A stretch of 64,000 bases of DNA from an uncultured Lachnospiraceae bacterium (GCA_910577015.1 CAJTKU010000006.1:103236-167235); one strand, 5' to 3'. Numbered from the stretch's first letter, positions 41,535 through 51,329 are shown. The notes: a model not told the origin generated them from the sequence alone. Translations and numbers: made by a program.

Positions 41535-42020
41535 ATGCTGGCGCTTATTGTGGCATATACAAGGAACCGTGTAATTGGGAATAAAGGGAAGATTCCCTGG
41601 AAAATCAAAGGTGAGCAAAAGAGGTTCCGGGAGTTGACGACAGGAAACGTTGTCATTATGGGTCGCAAATCTTATGAGGAAATCGGGCGTCCCCTTCCCA
41701 ACAGGTTTACTGTGGTGGTTTCCACAACCGCAGGTTTTGAAGCTGAAAACTGCACTACGGCGTCTTCCCTGCAGGAAGCCGTTGAAAAGGCAGAAAAGCT
41801 GCAGCCAGGGAAAAACATTTATATTTCCGGCGGCGCAGGTCTGTATGGGGAAGCAGTCGGTTTGGTTGAAAAAATGTACATAACGGAAGTAGAGGCTGAA
41901 ATAGACGGGGATACCTTTTTCCCGGAGTTTGATGAAAGTCTTTTTACCAAAACCATAGACGAAGAAGTGGACGGGGAGATACCCTATACCTATGTCACTT
42001 ATACAAGGAAAGATAGGTAA
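41535..42020 (+). CDS. folA: Dihydrofolate reductase
   Basis: 161 residues. It reduces dihydrofolate with NADPH. LALIVAYTRNRVIGNKGKIPWKI (substrate loop with Trp), VVIMGRKSYEEIGRPLPNR (NADPH binding) and IYISGGAGLYGEAV are canonical. No thyA is adjacent. GGGAGG site before ATG 41535. Confidence 0.95.
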   Translation: MLALIVAYTRNRVIGNKGKIPWKIKGEQKRFRELTTGNVVIMGRKSYEEIGRPLPNRFTVVVSTTAGFEAENCTTASSLQEAVEKAEKLQPGKNIYISGGAGLYGEAVGLVEKMYITEVEAEIDGDTFFPEFDESLFTKTIDEEVDGEIPYTYVTYTRKDR

Positions 42021-42055
42021 AGATTGAAAAAAGCAGCGCAGAAATGAGGTAAGAG

Positions 42056-43012
42056 ATGGAAGAAAAAAAGACAAAAGTATTTATTGACGGCAGTGAAGGA
42101 ACAACCGGACTGCGTATTTATGAGCGTTTTCAGGACAGGGAGGATATTGAACTGCTTTCCATAGATTCTGCCCTGCGCAAGGACGCGGCTGAGAGAAAGC
42201 GTCTGATAAATGAATCGGACATTACCTTCCTTTGCCTGCCGGACGCAGCGGCAAGGGAAGCTGTGGAGTTTGTAGAAAATGATAAGGTCAGAATCATCGA
42301 CGCCTCCACGGCCCACCGCACGGAAAGCGGATGGGCATACGGGTTTCCGGAGCTTTCACCGGATTTCAGGGAAAACATCAGGAGCGGGAAAAGGATAGCA
42401 GTGCCGGGATGTTATGCTTCCGGGCTGATTGCCCTTGTATATCCGATGGTAAAAGAAGGCATACTGCCCGCGGATTATCCGGTTACGGCGTTTGCCATGT
42501 CAGGCTACAGCGGAGCCGGCAAAAAGACGATTGCTGAATATGAAGCGGGGGAACGTGGGAAAGAACTGGATGCGCCCAGGGAATACGCCTTGAGCCAGCA
42601 GCACAAACATTTAAAGGAAATGAAGGCGATTCCCGGCCTTGTAAAGGAACCGCTCTTTTCCCCCATTATATGCGACTATTACAGCGGGATGCTGGTGTCC
42701 CTCCCATTGTTTTCAAATCTTCTGGCAAAAAAACTGACGCCGGAAGGATTACATGCATTTTTTCAAGACTATTATGCCGGCGAAAAGTTTGTCACAGTCA
42801 ATCCTTTCGGGGCGGAGGCGGACAGCAGGGGATTTCTTTCGGCCAACTTAAGAAGCGGATGGGACGGCATGGAAATTTTTGTGACAGGCTGTGAAGAGCG
42901 CCTGCTGGTATCCTCCCGGTTTGACAATCTGGGTAAGGGAGCTTCCGGCGCGGCAATACAGTGCCTGAACATCATGCTGGGATGCGACGAGGCGAAAGGC
43001 CTTTGCTTATAA
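42056..43012 (+). CDS. argC: N-acetyl-gamma-glutamyl-phosphate reductase, short type
   Basis: 318 residues, the shorter type-2 ArgC. It makes N-acetylglutamate semialdehyde in arginine synthesis. NAD(P) loop FIDGSEGTTGLRI, catalytic C119 in VPGCYASG, and the MSGYSGAGK and SQQHKHLKEM segments. No other arg gene is in the window. Convergent with the minus-strand membrane protein, with a 6-nt overlap. Confidence 0.93.
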   Translation: MEEKKTKVFIDGSEGTTGLRIYERFQDREDIELLSIDSALRKDAAERKRLINESDITFLCLPDAAAREAVEFVENDKVRIIDASTAHRTESGWAYGFPELSPDFRENIRSGKRIAVPGCYASGLIALVYPMVKEGILPADYPVTAFAMSGYSGAGKKTIAEYEAGERGKELDAPREYALSQQHKHLKEMKAIPGLVKEPLFSPIICDYYSGMLVSLPLFSNLLAKKLTPEGLHAFFQDYYAGEKFVTVNPFGAEADSRGFLSANLRSGWDGMEIFVTGCEERLLVSSRFDNLGKGASGAAIQCLNIMLGCDEAKGLCL

Positions 43013-43630
43013 GAACCGGTTTCTTTTTTTATAGCGGAGCCGGGCGCTGTATTGTTTTTGCAGCCGCTGTTCCGTTTCCGATTCCGGCGCCGACAGTTGT
43101 CTGTGCCAGAACAGCGTCTGCCGCAGGCTTAAGGGCAGCAGGACGAGAAATGTGATAAAGCAGAAACCGGCATACAGTTCCGTGGCGTTAAAAGCAGTGG
43201 GAAGAAAAGCAATCTTAACTGTTTTCAGCACGGTAAAAAGGATGGGCAGGGAAAACAGAAGTACAAAAAAGCAGTTTCGCATCAGACCTGCAGTGTCATT
43301 AAAGCGATATTCGGCAAGGAGCAGTTCCTCATCGGAGGGAGTGCTCTTTTTTGCAAACAGGCGAAAACCGGAAGGCGCGAGGAAAAGCACCAGGGCTGTG
43401 ACGCCCAGATACAAGATAAGCAGTATGAAGCTGCGCAAGGTGACATAGGGCAGAAATTCGTAATGGTAAAGATGGAATGCCAGAAAACTGCCGCCAGCAA
43501 AAAAGAAGGCGTCGATACACCACAATGCGCAAAATCCCGCCTTGACGCGGCCTTTTTGCATAAGGGGGCGCAAGGCAAAATGAAAGAAAAAGATTACCAC
43601 GGTAAATAGAGAAAAAAACAATCCGTTCAT
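43007..43630 (-). CDS. Membrane protein of unknown function (operon with two-component system)
   Basis: 207 residues with about four membrane helices (roughly 3-20, 33-55, 63-85, 115-140 and perhaps 150-170) and a basic C-terminal tail. No family recognised. It overlaps the upstream 545-residue membrane protein by 4 nt, so it is the last gene of a four-gene minus-strand operon. Confidence 0.7.
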   Translation of the reverse strand: MNGLFFSLFTVVIFFFHFALRPLMQKGRVKAGFCALWCIDAFFFAGGSFLAFHLYHYEFLPYVTLRSFILLILYLGVTALVLFLAPSGFRLFAKKSTPSDEELLLAEYRFNDTAGLMRNCFFVLLFSLPILFTVLKTVKIAFLPTAFNATELYAGFCFITFLVLLPLSLRQTLFWHRQLSAPESETEQRLQKQYSARLRYKKRNRFL

Positions 43631-45264
43631 GCCAAAACCTCCTGTTCTTTCTGCTGTGACCCGAAAATGATTTCATTTGCCCAGAATACAAAACGAGACT
43701 TCAGCAATAAGGCCTCTTTTTCATTGCCAAGAAATCCTGCCGGTACGATTTTGGCAAGATTGACCTGACAGAGAAACGCCGTCAGGGTATAGTAACCGGT
43801 CAGGGATTCCATATCTGCATAAAGCATGTAGCCGTCGCTCTCCGTATCGGGGCTGGGCATGAAACAGAATAAAAATTCTGAAAGAGCCCGCGCGGTATCC
43901 CTGTCACCGGGAAGCAATGCATAGATTTGCGGGGCAAAATCTTCAAATCCGCTGCCGGTAAGGACGCGCCTTGCCCAAAGCGGTTTGCGCTTCCTTAAGG
44001 ATATGGCGAAAAGCAGGGAAAGGCCGTCAATCAACGCCGCCACAAACAGGCAGAACAATGCGGTCAGCCGTGTGGAAGAATCTGAAAGCGCTTTTACGGG
44101 CAGCAGGTAAAGGTCCGTAAGTTGAAAACGGGAATCCGTCACGGAAAGCTGTTTGCCGGAGGGCAGCAGGGTATTTATTTTAATAAAAGCGGACAAAATT
44201 TCCGAATCCATGGAGAGTTTTAATTCCATTATGTCAGCAGAAGTGACCCTTCCGTCCGGCAGGGCCGAAACAAGGGTTTCATAGTCGGCAATAAACGGAG
44301 CGGCAGTTACGCCTGCGCATTGCTGCAGGGTATTGAGGATATGGGCGGAGTCGGTTTTGCCATACCCGCACATGCCTGCCGCCTGAAATAAATTGTTCAG
44401 CAGGGCAGTGTCGATACTGAAAGCGCCAACGGAAGCTTCCCCTATGGAAACCGTTAGGGCATTCTGCAAGGCAGAAACAGCAGAGGTAAATTCATCCTCC
44501 GTGCCGGAAGACGGAATCCGCAGGGCAGCGGAAAGGGCGCTTAATTCTGCGCTGTTTCGTGATTCAGCTTCTATTAAGGCGTCCATGGAAGCAAATCCGT
44601 AAGAAGAAAGCACGCGCTCCCGGGCAGCGGAATTTTCTGTGCCGATTCCCTGTGAGATACCGGCAATATAAGCATTGTAGGCAGCGACATAATCTTCATA
44701 GTTTTCATAGGCGGACTGCTTTGGCGCCCGCATACCGGAGGAGTAGGACTCGGAAACACTTTCAAGGGCTTTTCTGCAGGCTTCCATATTTTCCCGTTCC
44801 CTGAAAAGAGAGGTGACTCTGGACGTTATGGAAAGGGCGGCTTCCCCCACGGCAGTTCTTGCCTCTGAAATGCCGTTTTCCAGTTCCGTATCAAAAATCC
44901 GCGTCAGTTCGTCAGAAATCTGCATGTAATTCTGCTGTAAATAGTTGGCTGGCGAGTTCACGGAGTTGTAAATGCCGATATAGGAATAGTATGTGGAACA
45001 GCACATGGCGGCAAGCAGGGCTGCAAGCTTCAGGATACTCACCTTTGTGCGCAGTGAATTGCTTAAAAAGTATGCGGTGGCCTGTATGGCAAGTGCAAAC
45101 AGCAGGGAGGCAAAGGGAAAGATTCCCTCCAGATACACCTTGGAGCCCTCCCATGTGGTTGCAAAAGAAATCAACTGTAAGAGCAGCGTGACAATGGAAA
45201 CGAGAATGACAAGGGAGTACTCGGAAAAAAATGGTATTTGTATCGGTTTCGCTGTCTTTTTCAT
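43627..45264 (-). CDS. Large membrane protein of unknown function with extracytoplasmic helical domain
   Basis: 545 residues. Three N-terminal membrane helices (about 14-35, 43-66, 75-98), then a 270-residue helical region rich in Ala, Ser and Glu (outside or peripheral), a further membrane helix near 400 (LTALFCLFVAALIDGLSLLFAI), and a C-terminal cytoplasmic part of about 125 residues. The layout, a long helical domain between membrane segments, is seen in envelope-stress or cell-division sensors, but I recognise no family. It is followed with a 4-nt overlap by the 207-residue protein and preceded by the histidine kinase. Confidence 0.7.
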   Translation of the reverse strand: MKKTAKPIQIPFFSEYSLVILVSIVTLLLQLISFATTWEGSKVYLEGIFPFASLLFALAIQATAYFLSNSLRTKVSILKLAALLAAMCCSTYYSYIGIYNSVNSPANYLQQNYMQISDELTRIFDTELENGISEARTAVGEAALSITSRVTSLFRERENMEACRKALESVSESYSSGMRAPKQSAYENYEDYVAAYNAYIAGISQGIGTENSAARERVLSSYGFASMDALIEAESRNSAELSALSAALRIPSSGTEDEFTSAVSALQNALTVSIGEASVGAFSIDTALLNNLFQAAGMCGYGKTDSAHILNTLQQCAGVTAAPFIADYETLVSALPDGRVTSADIMELKLSMDSEILSAFIKINTLLPSGKQLSVTDSRFQLTDLYLLPVKALSDSSTRLTALFCLFVAALIDGLSLLFAISLRKRKPLWARRVLTGSGFEDFAPQIYALLPGDRDTARALSEFLFCFMPSPDTESDGYMLYADMESLTGYYTLTAFLCQVNLAKIVPAGFLGNEKEALLLKSRFVFWANEIIFGSQQKEQEVLA

Positions 45265-45302
45265 AATTCTCCTTTCCGGCTTGTCTCCCCGAAGGCGCAG
45301 TC

Positions 45303-47480
45303 TTATGCCTCCGGGTCTTTGTCAGTTGCTTTATCTGATAATTCCTGAACAGGAACAGCCAAAGCGGCTGCGGCTTCAGATGATTCCTGTGCCAGAGGGA
45401 AACGGACGCTTGCAATGAACATGTCGGCATCAGTTTCCACGGTTAAAGCGCCGCCGCAGGTTTCCGCAAAGCTTTGCGCAATGGAAAGCCCCAGTCCGCT
45501 GCCCTCTGTGGTACGGGAAGCGTCGGCACGGACAAAACGTTCTAAAATTTCCTGTGTGTCAAAATCCAGTTCCCATTTTGAAGTATTTTTCACCTTTGCC
45601 AAGGCGTATCCGTTTTCTGTGGAAACCTGGATGTGTACCCTGGAATTTTCAAGGGAATACTGTAAAGCATTTACAAAAAGATTCTGGAATATTCGGTATA
45701 GTTTTTCTCCGTCTGCTTCAATCATCACAGGCTCGGCGAAGGCTGTTACTTTAAAGGTAAGCGTCCCAGCCTGTATCCGTTCATCCATGTCTGCCAATGT
45801 CTGACGAATCAGCTTAACCAAATCAAGCCGGTGTTTTTCAACAGGCAGATTGCCGCTGGCAGCCTTTGAAAGGTCAAAGACATCCTGCACCATGCTTTTT
45901 AATCGGTAAGCCTTGCCTTTTAGTGCAAAAGCATAATCTGCTGCGGTCTGCGGAAGTTCTTCTTCGCAGAGCAAATCGGCATAATTGATGATGGAGGTAA
46001 GCGGTGTTTTTAAATCGTGGGATACATTGGTGAGCAGTTCCACCCTGAGTTTATTGGAACGGTTCTTTGTCTCCACGGCTTTTTCAATGCCGTCTTCCAA
46101 CCTGTTTAAATCTTCCGCAGCGCCTTTCAAAAGGGAATGCGCCGGAAGCGTAAGGGGAGCGTTGCATATACCTTCCTGCATTTCAGAAAGCCTTGCTGTT
46201 ATTGTTTTCATGTCCCGGATAAACTTTTTTAAGCGGAAGCACATAAAAAGCAGCAGGACGCTCAGGACAATCAGCAAAATACCCGATATACGGAGAAATT
46301 GCCTGATTTTTAGGACATGAAGGACATTTCCCAGAATAACCGCTGAGGACGTTCCTTCTATGTACAAAAGAAGCAGTCCGACAATCAGAAAAACCAATGC
46401 GGATAACAGGGTGCAGACCTGGATGGCCATGGCTCTCCGGTACCAGGGGCGGGATAAAACATACTCCCTGAAGAAGCGATACATCCTTGCAGGAAGGGAA
46501 TTTACAAATACTTTCTCTTCATTATATTTTAAATCCATCCAAAGCAGATAAAACAGGCAGCCTGTGGGAAAGAAAATCCACAGGGCGGCGTAAGCGCCGT
46601 GCTGTGCAGCCCCCCCTGAAAAAAACAGGTATTTCCGATAATAGTAAAACAGGAAGCCTGCAAGCGCAATGCAGATAAGTTTAAACTCAACAGGCACTTT
46701 TCCGGTAAATACACTGTAGGAGCGCTTTGCCTCCTCCGCCGCTTTTCTGCTGAAAATGCTGAGCAAACCGAATATGCAGCACAATATCAGACCCGTAAAA
46801 AAGACGGACAGAAAAATCTGATAGCTTACGGCAGTCCGGCTCATCCGAAGCAGGGTGCCTGAAAGAACATCCGTCCTGACGCCGATAATCAGGCGGATAT
46901 TTTCCAATGCTTCTATGTCAGGAGAAAATCGTTCCCCGTTTGCCAGAACCCGGTATCCTGCGCCGTCTGTAATATTGTCGGTGGCGTTGTGGATATAATT
47001 GTGTTCGACGCCGTTAGGCCCGTCCCAGTAATAGCACGGACGGATATTTTCCGGCAGCAGCAGATGTCCGTCAGACTCCGCAAAAATCGGAAAAGATATA
47101 TTGCCTGAGCCGGTATCCTCCGCTATCTTTCTTACGGAATAGACAATGGAGCCGCCTTCCTTTTCTATTTGCTGATACAATGCATCCCTGTTCTGGGTGG
47201 CAAATTTGTCAGCGTCAAACTCCGTCAGGGAGTAGCTGTCTGCATCATATGCAGTGCTGTAACCTGCCAGCGCCTGATTGTAAATGCCGTCCATAAATGT
47301 TTCATATTCCGGCAGATAATAAAATTTGCCGTACAGAAGCTTTGGCCCCTGTTCAAGGAATGCTGAAAGCGCATCCTTTCCCATAACGCCGGAAGCCACC
47401 GTGACGAAAAATGCCCCCACGGCAAACAGCCTGTAACAAAACGCCCTTATTTTTTTACTTTTTTTCAATTTTATAGCCAA
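45303..47480 (-). CDS. Sensor histidine kinase with six-helix membrane region
   Basis: 725 residues. One membrane helix near the N-terminus (13-32), an extracytoplasmic domain of about 180 residues, then about five more helices between 215 and 425, an unusually elaborate sensor. HisKA box with the phospho-accepting H488 in LLTNVSHDLKTPL; ATPase N-box FQNLFVNALQYS; G-box EGSGLGLSIAQS. The last 25 residues are Ala-rich. Its start overlaps the end of the response regulator gene by 26 nt, so the pair is co-translated. Confidence 0.92.
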   Translation of the reverse strand: MAIKLKKSKKIRAFCYRLFAVGAFFVTVASGVMGKDALSAFLEQGPKLLYGKFYYLPEYETFMDGIYNQALAGYSTAYDADSYSLTEFDADKFATQNRDALYQQIEKEGGSIVYSVRKIAEDTGSGNISFPIFAESDGHLLLPENIRPCYYWDGPNGVEHNYIHNATDNITDGAGYRVLANGERFSPDIEALENIRLIIGVRTDVLSGTLLRMSRTAVSYQIFLSVFFTGLILCCIFGLLSIFSRKAAEEAKRSYSVFTGKVPVEFKLICIALAGFLFYYYRKYLFFSGGAAQHGAYAALWIFFPTGCLFYLLWMDLKYNEEKVFVNSLPARMYRFFREYVLSRPWYRRAMAIQVCTLLSALVFLIVGLLLLYIEGTSSAVILGNVLHVLKIRQFLRISGILLIVLSVLLLFMCFRLKKFIRDMKTITARLSEMQEGICNAPLTLPAHSLLKGAAEDLNRLEDGIEKAVETKNRSNKLRVELLTNVSHDLKTPLTSIINYADLLCEEELPQTAADYAFALKGKAYRLKSMVQDVFDLSKAASGNLPVEKHRLDLVKLIRQTLADMDERIQAGTLTFKVTAFAEPVMIEADGEKLYRIFQNLFVNALQYSLENSRVHIQVSTENGYALAKVKNTSKWELDFDTQEILERFVRADASRTTEGSGLGLSIAQSFAETCGGALTVETDADMFIASVRFPLAQESSEAAAALAVPVQELSDKATDKDPEA

Positions 47481-48153
47481 TGCCCCACACCACCTTTAAG
47501 TATTCCGGTTCACTCGGATTGATTTCAATTTTTTCGCGTATTCTTCTGATATGCACCATGACGGTGTTCTCGCCGTTGTAGGCAACCGGTTCCCCCCAGA
47601 CGATGGAATAGACTTCCTCTGCGGAGAAAATATGTCCGGGATGCCGCATGAACAGTTCCATGATTTTGGTTTCTATGGAAGTCAGTTTAACGGGTTCGTC
47701 GTCAACGGTAAGCGTATGTGCGGTGAAATTGTAACAAAGCCGTCCGATTTTCACCTCGTCCGTTCCCGAAAAAATGCCGCCCAGCTTGATATAACGGCGA
47801 AGCTGGCTGCGCACCCTTGCAATGACCTCCTTGTAATTAAAGGGTTTTGTGATATAATCATCCGCGCCGATGGAAAGCCCCAGTATCTTGTCGGAGTCCT
47901 CCGATTTGGCGGACATGACGAGAATGGGAATGTTCCGTTTTTCCCGTATCTTCATAATGGCGGAAAAACCGTCCATCTTCGGCATCATGATATCCAGAAG
48001 AATCAGGTGTACCTTTTCCCTGCTCAAAACAGCAAGCGCTTCCTCACCGTCATAAGCGGGAAGGACGGCAAAACCTTCCTTTTCCAGTTGTATTTTCAGT
48101 GTGGCGACAATATCCCTGTCATCATCCACCACCAGAATGCATTCTTTTTCCAT
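47455..48153 (-). CDS. OmpR/PhoB-family response regulator
   Basis: 232 residues from ATG at 48153 (MEKECILVVDDDRDIV), after AAAGGGGG; a longer reading from 48198 adds 15 atypical residues. Receiver domain 1-118 with acidic pocket DDD at 10-12 and phospho-acceptor D54 in LLDIMMPKMDG; switch Ser in VMSAKSED; K in TKPF. Winged helix 135-232 (LTSIETKIMELFMRHPGHIFS; VWGEPVAYNGENTVMVHIRRIREK). It controls, with the kinase, an unknown target, likely including its own operon. Confidence 0.95.
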   Translation of the reverse strand: MEKECILVVDDDRDIVATLKIQLEKEGFAVLPAYDGEEALAVLSREKVHLILLDIMMPKMDGFSAIMKIREKRNIPILVMSAKSEDSDKILGLSIGADDYITKPFNYKEVIARVRSQLRRYIKLGGIFSGTDEVKIGRLCYNFTAHTLTVDDEPVKLTSIETKIMELFMRHPGHIFSAEEVYSIVWGEPVAYNGENTVMVHIRRIREKIEINPSEPEYLKVVWGIGYKIEKK

Positions 48154-48328
48154 AAAAGCCCCCTTTTTTGCAGGATAATATGACAACATTTTAATCATAC
48201 CACAAGTATCCCTGTAAAAGCCATTATATAGTATTGTTCTTACAAAAAAAGAGTGGTAAATCTTACAAATATCTTAAAAATTTTCTAAAAAAGCCGGAAC
48301 TGATATGGGAACTCTGTAAATTATTGGA

Positions 48329-48357
48329 TTGTGTTTCCCGATGGTTTTGTATATAAT
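48329..48357 (+). promoter_or_regulatory. Promoter of the DUF4317 gene
   Basis: TTGTGT (48329-48334), 17 bp, TATAAT (48352-48357), divergent from the response regulator gene. Confidence 0.7.
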
Positions 48358-48400
48358 GGAAACGAAAAATACATACCGAAACGGCAGAAGTGAGGAAACC

Positions 48401-49534
48401 ATGAATAAGAAAGAAATAGCGGAAATCAAAAAGCAGTTTACACAGGATAAATGCGCAATCACCCGGATATGCGGCTGTTATGTGGATGGGGAGAAAAACA
48501 AAAAAACAGAGTTAAAGGAGGCCTTTTTGTCCCTTCCGGAGGAAGAAATGTTTAAGTATTTCAATATTTTCAGGAAAGCGCTTTCGGGCAGCATCGGGCG
48601 GAACCTGCTCAACATGGAATTTCCGCTGGAAACGGAAGAGCCGGGAGGCACACAGGATTTTCTGATGCAGCTGAGGACTTCCGCATTAAAGGATGAAAAC
48701 CTGTTGGAAGAATTTTATGATAAAGTCATCGAAAATTATTACTCGGTGGAAAATTACCTGATTCTGCTGATTCACGGCGTTTATGACGTTCCCGGAAAAG
48801 CGGCGGACGGAGCGGAGATGTTCGATGCCTCCGATGAAGTTTACGAGCATATTCTCTGCTGTATCTGCCCGGTTACGCTGACGAAGCCGGGACTTGCCTA
48901 TGATGAGATAAGCAACAGCTTTAAAACCCGTGTGCTGGACAGGGTGGTGGACATGCCGGATATCGGATTCCTTTTTCCGGCCTTCAACGACAGGAGTGCG
49001 GATATCCACAGCCTGCTTTACTATGCGGCAAAGCCGGAAGAGCTGCGTTTTGATTTTGTGGAACCGGTTCTGGGCTGTGAAGTTCCCATGTCGGCAGGAG
49101 GACAGAAGGAGACCTTCCAGACTATAGTGGAGGAAACATTAGGTGATGAATGTGAATACGAAGTGGTAAAAAACATCCATGAGAAATTAAACGAAATGAT
49201 AGAGGAAAAGAAGGATGAGCCGGAGCCGGTCGTGCTGGACAAGGCGGAAGTAAAAAGGCTGTTGGAATACAGCGGCGTGGAGGAGGAGCAGCTTTCCGGC
49301 TTTGACGAAAAGTATGTTGCCGCCGCCGGGGAAAATGTGCAGTTTATGGCGTCCAATCTTGCAAACACCAGACAATTTGAGATTAAAACCCCGGATGTGA
49401 TTGTCAGGGTAAGCCCCGACCGGACGGATTTGGTGCAGACAAAGATGATTGACGGCAGGAAATGCCTTGTCATAGAATTAAACGACCAGGTAGAGGTGAA
49501 CGGTATTCAGGTGCGTATGCCGGGTCAGGCATAA
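48401..49534 (+). CDS. DUF4317 family protein
   Basis: 377 residues from ATG 48401 (MNKKEIAEIKKQFTQDKC), after GTGAGGAAA. It matches DUF4317, a cytoplasmic Firmicutes family of unknown role. The conserved N-terminal KKEIAEIKKQFTQDKCAITRICGCYVDGEK is clear. The C-terminal third is acidic then beta-rich (IKTPDVIVRVSPDRTDLVQTKMIDGRKCLVI). No membrane segments. The HIT gene follows after 22 nt, so the two may be co-transcribed. Confidence 0.85.
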   Translation: MNKKEIAEIKKQFTQDKCAITRICGCYVDGEKNKKTELKEAFLSLPEEEMFKYFNIFRKALSGSIGRNLLNMEFPLETEEPGGTQDFLMQLRTSALKDENLLEEFYDKVIENYYSVENYLILLIHGVYDVPGKAADGAEMFDASDEVYEHILCCICPVTLTKPGLAYDEISNSFKTRVLDRVVDMPDIGFLFPAFNDRSADIHSLLYYAAKPEELRFDFVEPVLGCEVPMSAGGQKETFQTIVEETLGDECEYEVVKNIHEKLNEMIEEKKDEPEPVVLDKAEVKRLLEYSGVEEEQLSGFDEKYVAAAGENVQFMASNLANTRQFEIKTPDVIVRVSPDRTDLVQTKMIDGRKCLVIELNDQVEVNGIQVRMPGQA

Positions 49535-49556
49535 ACCAAAGGACAGGAGAAAAGCC

Positions 49557-50024
49557 ATGGCGGATAAGGAAATGTGCAACTGCATGGTCTGTGAAAGAAT
49601 TGCCCAGACAAAGCAGGGGAAGAACCCGTATTTTGTCAGGGAACTGGAAACAGGATATGTGGTGCTGGGGGATTATCAGAGATTTAAGGGCTATACCCTG
49701 TTTTTATGCAAAGAACATGCCACGGAACTTCATTTTCTGGACAAGGGATTCAGAAACAGGTTTTTGCAGGAAATGTCTCTGACGGCGGAGGCGGTCTATC
49801 ACGCATTTAAGCCTGACAAATTAAATTATGAACTTCTGGGGACGGGACAAGGGGTTCACATGCACTGGCACCTTTTTCCGAGAAGAAACGGCGATACGCC
49901 CATGCCCGGCCCCGTCTGGCGATTGGATGGGGCAGAGATGAACCACAAAAAGTACCTGCCCGCGGAAGAGGAATTGCAGACATTAAAAATAAAACTGGCC
50001 GAAGAATTGGACAGGCTGTTATAA
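49557..50024 (+). CDS. HIT-family protein
   Basis: 155 residues. The histidine triad is HMHWH in GVHMHWHLFPRR (about residues 101-105), the active site for nucleotide hydrolysis or transfer. The N-terminal CNCMVCERI may bind zinc, as in many HIT proteins. FVRELETGYVVLGDYQRFKGYTLFLCKEH is typical. The substrate is unknown (AMP-lysine or dinucleotide type). Confidence 0.88.
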   Translation: MADKEMCNCMVCERIAQTKQGKNPYFVRELETGYVVLGDYQRFKGYTLFLCKEHATELHFLDKGFRNRFLQEMSLTAEAVYHAFKPDKLNYELLGTGQGVHMHWHLFPRRNGDTPMPGPVWRLDGAEMNHKKYLPAEEELQTLKIKLAEELDRLL

Positions 50025-50068
50025 AGGTGCAGAAATGTGGAATAAGCACAGGAAAGAAGGAGCGGGAA

Positions 50069-50662
50069 ATGGTATTTCAGGCAGCGGCGCTTATTATTTT
50101 ACTGGCATTTTACGGATGTTATTTTGCAAAAATGATTTTCCAGAAGAAAAAGGGCATACGGACAGACCAGATGGGGAAAGGGAAGACGGGGTTTGTTAAA
50201 GGCGTTGAAGTCACATTGAAGATAGTGACAATTCTTGTTCCGTTGGTGGAGCTTGCCGGTATCGGATGGAAGCTGTCGCTTTTGCCGGTCTGGGCAAGGG
50301 TTCTTGGTGTGGTTTTCGGGGTTCTCGGTGTTACCGTGTTCGTATGCGCAGTCATCACGATGCAGGATAACTGGCGTGCCGGAGTTCCCGAAACAGACAG
50401 CACGGAACTTGTGACAAGGGGCATTTTCCAAATCAGCCGCAATCCCGCCTTTTTGGGATTTGATTTGGTATATATCGGAATCCTGCTGATGTTTTTTAAT
50501 TGGGTTCTGTTTGCCGTATCCGTACTCGCCATGTTTCTGCTGCATTTGCAGATTGTCAATGTGGAAGAGGATTTTTTAATTACTGCTTTCGGGGAATCTT
50601 ATCTGGAATACAGGAAAAAAGTCTGCCGGTATTTTGGGCGGAAAATAGATAGAAAAAAATAG
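50069..50662 (+). CDS. Isoprenylcysteine methyltransferase-like membrane protein
   Basis: 197 residues from ATG 50069 (MVFQAAALIILLAFYG). About five membrane helices. The C-terminal half has the ICMT/PEMT signature: VTRGIFQISRNPAFLGFDLVYIGI, then EEDFLITAFGESYLEYRKKVCRYFG (E-E-...-F-G-E-x-Y-x-x-Y). Such bacterial proteins are SAM-dependent methyltransferases of unknown substrate. It follows the HIT gene by 44 nt. Confidence 0.85.
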   Translation: MVFQAAALIILLAFYGCYFAKMIFQKKKGIRTDQMGKGKTGFVKGVEVTLKIVTILVPLVELAGIGWKLSLLPVWARVLGVVFGVLGVTVFVCAVITMQDNWRAGVPETDSTELVTRGIFQISRNPAFLGFDLVYIGILLMFFNWVLFAVSVLAMFLLHLQIVNVEEDFLITAFGESYLEYRKKVCRYFGRKIDRKK

Positions 50663-50675
50663 AAAGGATATATTA

Positions 50676-51005
50676 CTAAACCATATTGCCACGATTCTGC
50701 CCATTATAAAGGAATCTTCTAACTTCCATAACCAAATCATTTGGATTATCATCAATTACTACATAGTAAATAATATAATTATCCACATAAATACGATAAT
50801 ACGAATATCTTCGCTCTCGAACAGAATGATATGGCTCAAAAGATTCAGCTAACGGAAGACGCTCCATAATAGCAGACTCTACCTTATCCAATAAATCATT
50901 TGCTGCTTTTGGATTTTTCAGTTTTTCTACAAGATAGGTTATTTTTTCATCGAGGTCCTCATAAAAAAGTGGCAGATAGCTCAATCTGTACTTTTTATTG
51001 AACAT
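50676..51005 (-). CDS. RelE/ParE-type toxin
   Basis: 109 residues. The fold is suggested by YRLSYLPLFYEDLDEKITYLVEKLKNPKAANDLLDKVESAI and the C-terminal RYSYYRIYVDNYIIYYVVIDD...EVRRFLYNGQN. It acts either as an mRNA interferase (RelE) or on gyrase (ParE). It overlaps its antitoxin gene by 11 nt, in antitoxin-first order. Confidence 0.88.
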   Translation of the reverse strand: MFNKKYRLSYLPLFYEDLDEKITYLVEKLKNPKAANDLLDKVESAIMERLPLAESFEPYHSVRERRYSYYRIYVDNYIIYYVVIDDNPNDLVMEVRRFLYNGQNRGNMV

Positions 51006-51255
51006 TTATCTTCCTCCGCAGTTCTTCAAAGACTTCTTTATGGCTCATTCGTGTGTTGTTTTCCGCCGCAAACCTATCTGCTTTATCTAAGGCAGCTTCA
51101 ACGCCATCTGTCAACTTTGAATACTCTTCAAGACTAAGAACCACCATTGCTCCATAACCGTTTTTTGTCAGATATACCGGCTCACCTGAATTTACAATTT
51201 TTTCAATATCAGGAAACTTATTTCTTAAATCTGAAACAGGTCTAATCTGTAACAT
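50995..51255 (-). CDS. Phd/YefM-type antitoxin
   Basis: 86 residues. The N-terminal DNA-binding half LQIRPVSDLRNKFPDIEKIVNSGEPVYLTKNGYGAMVVLSLEEY is classic Phd/YefM; the C-terminal helix would wrap the toxin. It likely represses its own promoter. The pair stands alone between the methyltransferase and hydrolase genes. Confidence 0.88.
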   Translation of the reverse strand: MLQIRPVSDLRNKFPDIEKIVNSGEPVYLTKNGYGAMVVLSLEEYSKLTDGVEAALDKADRFAAENNTRMSHKEVFEELRRKINVQ

Positions 51256-51329
51256 AAGCGACCACTCCTTATCAATATTTTATCTCAATTTTATCTTTAT
51301 CCATATTTTAATCTATTATGCTTATTTAA

